Shown here: piece by piece, positions 60,763 through 64,000 of the stretch | Layout of the letters: every line of letters begins with the position of its first letter | Position numbering within the stretch: the first letter of the stretch is position 1 | Origin: Hyphomonas sp. | GTDB taxonomy: Bacteria > Pseudomonadota > Alphaproteobacteria > Caulobacterales > Hyphomonadaceae | Length of the DNA: 64,000 bases | Direction of reading: 5' to 3' | Assembly: GCA_020638455.1 (NCBI GenBank) | Contig: JACKIK010000001.1 | Location: forward strand, 1,116,001 to 1,180,000 | The notes under the pieces: model-generated | What the model was told of the DNA's origin: nothing | The model's input: only the letters and a program-made list of their open reading frames with translations | Databases searched by the model: none | Program-made: the position numbers and the translations under genes

Positions 60763-61659
60763 ATGACCAGCGCGAAGGACGAGGCCCAGTTCACCGCCCG
60801 CACCCTGTCGGAGGCGCTGCCCTATATCCAGCGCTATGCCGGACAGACCATCGTGGTGAAGTATGGCGGCCATGCCATGGTGGACGAGGAACTCGCGGCC
60901 ATGTTCGCCCGCGATGTGGTGCTGCTGAAGACGCTCGGCCTCAATCCGGTGATCGTGCACGGCGGCGGCCCGCAGATCGGCAAGCTGCTGGACCGGCTGA
61001 ACATCGTGTCCGAATTCAAGGGCGGCCTCAGGGTGACGGACGAGGCGACCATGGAAGTGGTCGAGATGGTGCTCTCCGGGCCGATCAACAAATCCATCGT
61101 GCGGGCGATCAACCGCGAAGGCGGCCGGGCTGTCGGCCTTTCGGGTTCCGACGGGCGGCTGATCCAGGCGGAAAAGGCGACCAAGACGGAACGCGACCCC
61201 GGCAGCCATATCGAACAGGTGCTGGACCTCGGCTTTGTCGGCGAGCCCACGGCCGTCGATACGAGCGTGCTGGACGCGCTGCTGAAGGCCGATTCGCAGC
61301 TCATTCCGGTGGTGGCGCCGGTTGCCATGGGGGCGGACGGGCATCGCTACAATGTCAATGCCGACACCGCGGCCGGCGTCCTCGCGGCGGCGCTGGGGGC
61401 GAGCCGCCTGCTGCTGCTGACGGATGTTGCCGGCGTGCTGGACAAGGACAAGAAGCTGATCCGCGAACTCAAGGTTGCGGACATTGCAGGCCTGATCGAG
61501 GACGGTACAGCTGCAGGCGGCATGATACCGAAGCTTGAAACCGCCGCGCATTCCGTAAATCATGGCGTCGGGGCGGCAGTGATACTCGACGGGCGTGCCC
61601 CCCACGCCCTCCTCATGGAGCTGTTCACAGAACATGGCGCTGGCACGCTCATTTCGTAA
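60763..61659 (+). CDS. argB: Acetylglutamate kinase
   Basis: The 298-residue protein has VVKYGGHAM (about residues 28-36), HGGGPQIGKLLDRL, NVNADTAAGVLAAAL and LTDVAGVLDKDKKLI, the amino-acid kinase family signatures, and an N-terminal extension ahead of VVKYGG that is typical of arginine-sensitive enzymes. It phosphorylates N-acetylglutamate in arginine synthesis. The next frame begins inside its last 26 bases. Confidence 0.97.
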   Translation: MTSAKDEAQFTARTLSEALPYIQRYAGQTIVVKYGGHAMVDEELAAMFARDVVLLKTLGLNPVIVHGGGPQIGKLLDRLNIVSEFKGGLRVTDEATMEVVEMVLSGPINKSIVRAINREGGRAVGLSGSDGRLIQAEKATKTERDPGSHIEQVLDLGFVGEPTAVDTSVLDALLKADSQLIPVVAPVAMGADGHRYNVNADTAAGVLAAALGASRLLLLTDVAGVLDKDKKLIRELKVADIAGLIEDGTAAGGMIPKLETAAHSVNHGVGAAVILDGRAPHALLMELFTEHGAGTLIS

Positions 61660-62683
61660 TGTCCTGGCGGCACTCGCCGCCGTCCTGGTGTTTCCCGGCC
61701 TTGCTGCTGCGGCTGAAGACGCGGCCGCCGCGAAGGATGGCTGGAAGCTGTGCAACAAGACATCCTATATCATCGAGGCGGCGGTGGGCCGGCCGGAAGG
61801 GACCGGCATCACGGTAGAGGGCTGGCTGAAGCTGCAGCCGGGGACCTGCACGATGGCCGCCACGGCGCCGCTGGAGCCGAAATTCCACTTCCTCTATGCC
61901 CGCACGTCGTCCGCCCATCGGGGCGGCCGGCGGGAATGGGGCGGGCGCACGGAGCTGTGCGTCGATCCGACAGGCGGCTTCTCGATCGAGAACCCGCCGG
62001 AATGCACCGCCATGGGGCTCGAGGCCCGGGGGTTCCGCCCGATCGAGATCACCAGCAAGGTGCGCTGGACGACGGATTTCAGCGAGATCGAGAATTACAG
62101 TCTCGACGAGGCCCGCTCGGCCGGCCTGCAGCGCCTGCTGGAAGAGGCGGGCGTCACGACCGGCGCCATTGACGGCAATCTCGGCCACCGCACGCGGGTT
62201 GCCATCGGCGAGTTCCTCAAATCGAACGGCCTGCCGGAGACGACGTCCGATGCGGACCTGATCGACTTCCTGGAGCAAGTCGCCAAGGAACGGGGCCGCA
62301 CCGTCGGCTTCACCCTGTGCAACCGCACCAAGAACCGGATCTGGAGCGCCATCGCCCGGCGCGGGGCCGAAGGCTGGGAAAGCCGCGGCTGGTGGATGCT
62401 GGAGGCCGGCGGCTGTGCGCGCGTGATCGACAAGCCGTTGCGCGGAACGGAATACTACGTCTACGGAGAAATGGAGGACGGCACCAAGATCCGGACGCTT
62501 GCCAAGGCCTCCGACGCCTTCTGCGTCGGCCATGCGAAGTTCGCGATCGTCGGGCGCGACCAGTGCGAGGCCTCCGCCTATCGCACGGCGCTGTTCGCTG
62601 CGACGCCGCCGCCGGACGAGCGCAAGCTGGTGTTCGAATTCTTCGAACGCGACTTCGCCAAGGCGGGCGCGAATGAACGATAG
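61634..62683 (+). CDS. DUF1036 protein with an internal peptidoglycan-binding-like segment
   Basis: The 349-residue protein has a signal peptide (MALARSFRNVLAALAAVLVF...AAA). Two DUF1036-type regions occur: WKLCNKTSYIIEAAVGRP (about 37-54; N-terminal) and FTLCNRTKNRIWSAIARRG (about 218-236; C-terminal), each followed by a Trp-rich strand and a Cys (EGWLKLQPGTC; RGWWMLEAGGC). Between them LQRLLEEAGVTTGAIDGNLGHRTRVAIGEFLKSNG matches a peptidoglycan-binding domain_1-like fold. It is probably periplasmic and cell-wall associated. The gene overlaps argB by 26 bases and the next gene by 11. Confidence 0.85.
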   Translation: MALARSFRNVLAALAAVLVFPGLAAAAEDAAAAKDGWKLCNKTSYIIEAAVGRPEGTGITVEGWLKLQPGTCTMAATAPLEPKFHFLYARTSSAHRGGRREWGGRTELCVDPTGGFSIENPPECTAMGLEARGFRPIEITSKVRWTTDFSEIENYSLDEARSAGLQRLLEEAGVTTGAIDGNLGHRTRVAIGEFLKSNGLPETTSDADLIDFLEQVAKERGRTVGFTLCNRTKNRIWSAIARRGAEGWESRGWWMLEAGGCARVIDKPLRGTEYYVYGEMEDGTKIRTLAKASDAFCVGHAKFAIVGRDQCEASAYRTALFAATPPPDERKLVFEFFERDFAKAGANER

Positions 62684-63416
62684 CCGGGCCGGGGTCCATA
62701 TCACGCCATTCGGCCGGTTCGACCATGTCGACCACTGGGTGTTCGATCTCGACAATACGCTGTACCCGGCCGAGTGCGACCTGTTTGCCCAGATCGATGT
62801 GCGGATGACGGATTTCGTCTCGCGCGCCCTTGGCCTCGGGCCGGCGGAAGCGCGCCGGGTGCAGAAGCACTACTATGCGACCTATGGCACGACGCTGGCG
62901 GGACTGATGCACGTCAACCGGATCGAGCCGGCGGAATTCCTCGCGCACGTGCACGACATCGACCTGTCGCCGCTGCCGGACCTGCCGGCCTTGCGCGCCG
63001 CGATCGAGGCGCTGCCGGGGCGCAAGTTCGTGTACACGAACGGATCGCGCCGCCATGCCGAACGGGTGACCGAGAAGATGAGGCTCGATCATCTGTTCGA
63101 TGGCAGCTTCGGCATCGAGGACGGCAATTACACGCCGAAGCCAAAGCAGGGCAGCTATGACGCCTTCTGCGAGCTGCATGCGGTGGAGCCGAAGCGGGCG
63201 GTGTTCTTCGAGGACCTTGCCCGCAACCTGCTGCCAGCCAAGGATATGGGCTTCACCACGGTGCTTGTGCACTCCGAAAAGGACTGGAGCCACGAGCCGA
63301 TCGAGGCGCGGCCTGCGACACTTGAGGACATATTGAAGGATGACGGGCCGGACCACATCGACTATGTGACCGGCGACCTCGCCGCCTTCCTGGAGGCGGC
63401 GCGGGGGACGCTGTAA
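62673..63416 (+). CDS. Pyrimidine 5'-nucleotidase, HAD family
   Basis: The 247-residue protein has VFDLDNTLYPAE (HAD motif I, with the two catalytic Asp), FVYTNGSRRHAERV (motif II) and KPKQGSYDAF followed by VFFEDLARNLLPAKDMG (motifs III-IV). This matches the SDT1/pyrimidine 5'-nucleotidase type. It dephosphorylates UMP/CMP or related monophosphates. The start overlaps the previous stop by 11 bases (62673-62683), and it lies 22 bases before dapD. Confidence 0.93.
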   Translation: MNDSRAGVHITPFGRFDHVDHWVFDLDNTLYPAECDLFAQIDVRMTDFVSRALGLGPAEARRVQKHYYATYGTTLAGLMHVNRIEPAEFLAHVHDIDLSPLPDLPALRAAIEALPGRKFVYTNGSRRHAERVTEKMRLDHLFDGSFGIEDGNYTPKPKQGSYDAFCELHAVEPKRAVFFEDLARNLLPAKDMGFTTVLVHSEKDWSHEPIEARPATLEDILKDDGPDHIDYVTGDLAAFLEAARGTL

Positions 63417-63438
63417 CCGCACCTGCCGGGGGAACGCC

Positions 63439-64000
63439 ATGAATGACGAACTTGCCCACCTGATCGATGCGGCCTGGGAAGGCCGGGACGCGCTGAGCAC
63501 GCATTCGCGCGGCAAGGAGCGCGATGCGGTGGAAGCTGCCATCGCCCTGCTCGACAGCGGCGAGGCCCGGGTTGCGGAGAAGGGCGCCGATGGCGCATGG
63601 GTGGTGCACCAGTGGCTGAAGAAGGCCGTGCTGCTGTCCTTCCGTCTCAATGCCAATGGGATGATCAGCGGCGTTCCGGGCGGCGGCAACTGGTGGGACA
63701 AGGTTCCGTCGAAATTCGAGGGCTGGGGCGAGACGGAATTCAGGGCCGCGGGCTTCCGGGCCGTGCCGCCCTGCGCCGTGCGCCAGGGCGCGTTCATCGC
63801 GAAGAATGCGGTGCTGATGCCGTCCTATGTGAATATCGGTGCCTATGTCGGCGAAGGCACGATGATCGATACCTGGGCCTCGGTCGGCTCGTGTGCGCAG
63901 GTGGGGGCGAACTGCCACATCTCGGCCGGCACCGGCATTGGCGGCGTGCTGGAGCCGCTGCAGGCCAACCCCACCATCATCGAGGACAACTGCTTCATCG
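63439..64000 (+). CDS. dapD: Tetrahydrodipicolinate N-succinyltransferase, 3' end missing
   Basis: 187 codons are visible to the right edge. The N-terminus MNDELAHLIDAAWEGRDAL and the middle KAVLLSFRLNANG match DapD, and from about residue 110 hexapeptide repeats begin (AFIAKNAVLMPSYVNIGAYVGEGTMI), including GTGIGGVLEPLQANPTIIED at the end. It succinylates tetrahydrodipicolinate in the lysine and diaminopimelate pathway. GGGGGAAC precedes the ATG. The gene runs off the window. Confidence 0.95.
   Translation, partial: MNDELAHLIDAAWEGRDALSTHSRGKERDAVEAAIALLDSGEARVAEKGADGAWVVHQWLKKAVLLSFRLNANGMISGVPGGGNWWDKVPSKFEGWGETEFRAAGFRAVPPCAVRQGAFIAKNAVLMPSYVNIGAYVGEGTMIDTWASVGSCAQVGANCHISAGTGIGGVLEPLQANPTIIEDNCFI

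Overview
The window looks like a stretch of chromosome from a GC-rich alphaproteobacterium, most likely of the Hyphomonas/Hyphomonadaceae or Caulobacter type. This rests on base composition, polyhydroxybutyrate genes (phaR/phaB), the conserved rpmH-rnpA-yidC-engB-argB neighbourhood, and several small alphaproteobacterial DUF families. The taxonomy is inference. I see no rRNA, tRNA, transposase, integrase, phage gene or CRISPR array. Genes are very tightly packed: no gene-free stretch exceeds 300 bases, and many neighbours overlap by 4 bases (ATGA/GTGA starts, or a shared CTAG at convergent stops).

Layout. 1-1.8 kb: end of a family 2 glycosyltransferase, an AAA ATPase and a four-helix membrane protein. 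1.8-3.3 kb: divergent phaR and phaB with TGC-rich palindromes between them, closed by strong hairpin terminators. 3.4-4.9 kb: a short hypothetical gene running into repeat palindromes, then an HSL-type esterase. 4.9-12.1 kb: a minus-strand series of lipid or xenobiotic genes (MDR oxidoreductase, acyl-CoA ligase, lipase-like hydrolase, SCP2 protein, VOC protein, GST, an SRPBCC-VOC fusion, SRPBCC protein) headed by a TetR regulator. The regulator's palindromic operator sits inside its own promoter. An acyl-CoA carboxylase gene diverges from it at 12.2 kb. 13.9-23 kb: DUF4349 lipoprotein, gltD-gltB glutamate synthase (gltD first), uppP and an NDUFA9-like reductase. 23.1-23.8 kb: a lower-GC insert with a membrane-anchored, receiver-like protein. 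23.8-29.2 kb: glpD, J-domain protein, bolA, CorC-type protein, aroB and aroK. 29.3-33.1 kb: two unknown genes and a DUF3604 lipoprotein. 33.1-36.4 kb: repeat-rich small genes, an Fcy1-type cytosine deaminase, a tail-anchored protein, a lower-GC exported protein and argG. 36.6-39.3 kb: an unusual 907-residue acidic / transmembrane / coiled-coil protein. 39.3-50.1 kb: DUF4112, DUF952-pyrD, MATE, PAP2, DUF937, dicarboxylate symporter, hrpB, a CrtI-type oxidoreductase and an unknown gene behind a palindrome. 50.2-55.2 kb: a minus-strand operon of DUF547, TVP38, flavin disulfide reductase, histidine kinase and rluA. 55.4-64 kb: rpmH-rnpA-yidC-engB, a convergent penicillin/AHL acylase, then argB, a DUF1036 protein, a pyrimidine nucleotidase and the start of dapD.

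How it fits together. Most genes are housekeeping: amino acid synthesis (glutamate, arginine, aromatic, lysine), pyrimidine synthesis, cell-wall lipid recycling, membrane protein insertion and ribosome assembly. The accessory parts are the TetR-headed acyl-CoA region, the redox/signalling operon at 50-55 kb, two low-GC inserts, and several orphan membrane proteins. I found no unmistakable new defence or mobile system. The best candidates for undescribed biology are the 907-residue protein, the DUF547-TVP38-reductase-kinase operon, the anchored receiver-like protein, and the near-confinement of CTAG to gene ends and intergenic DNA.
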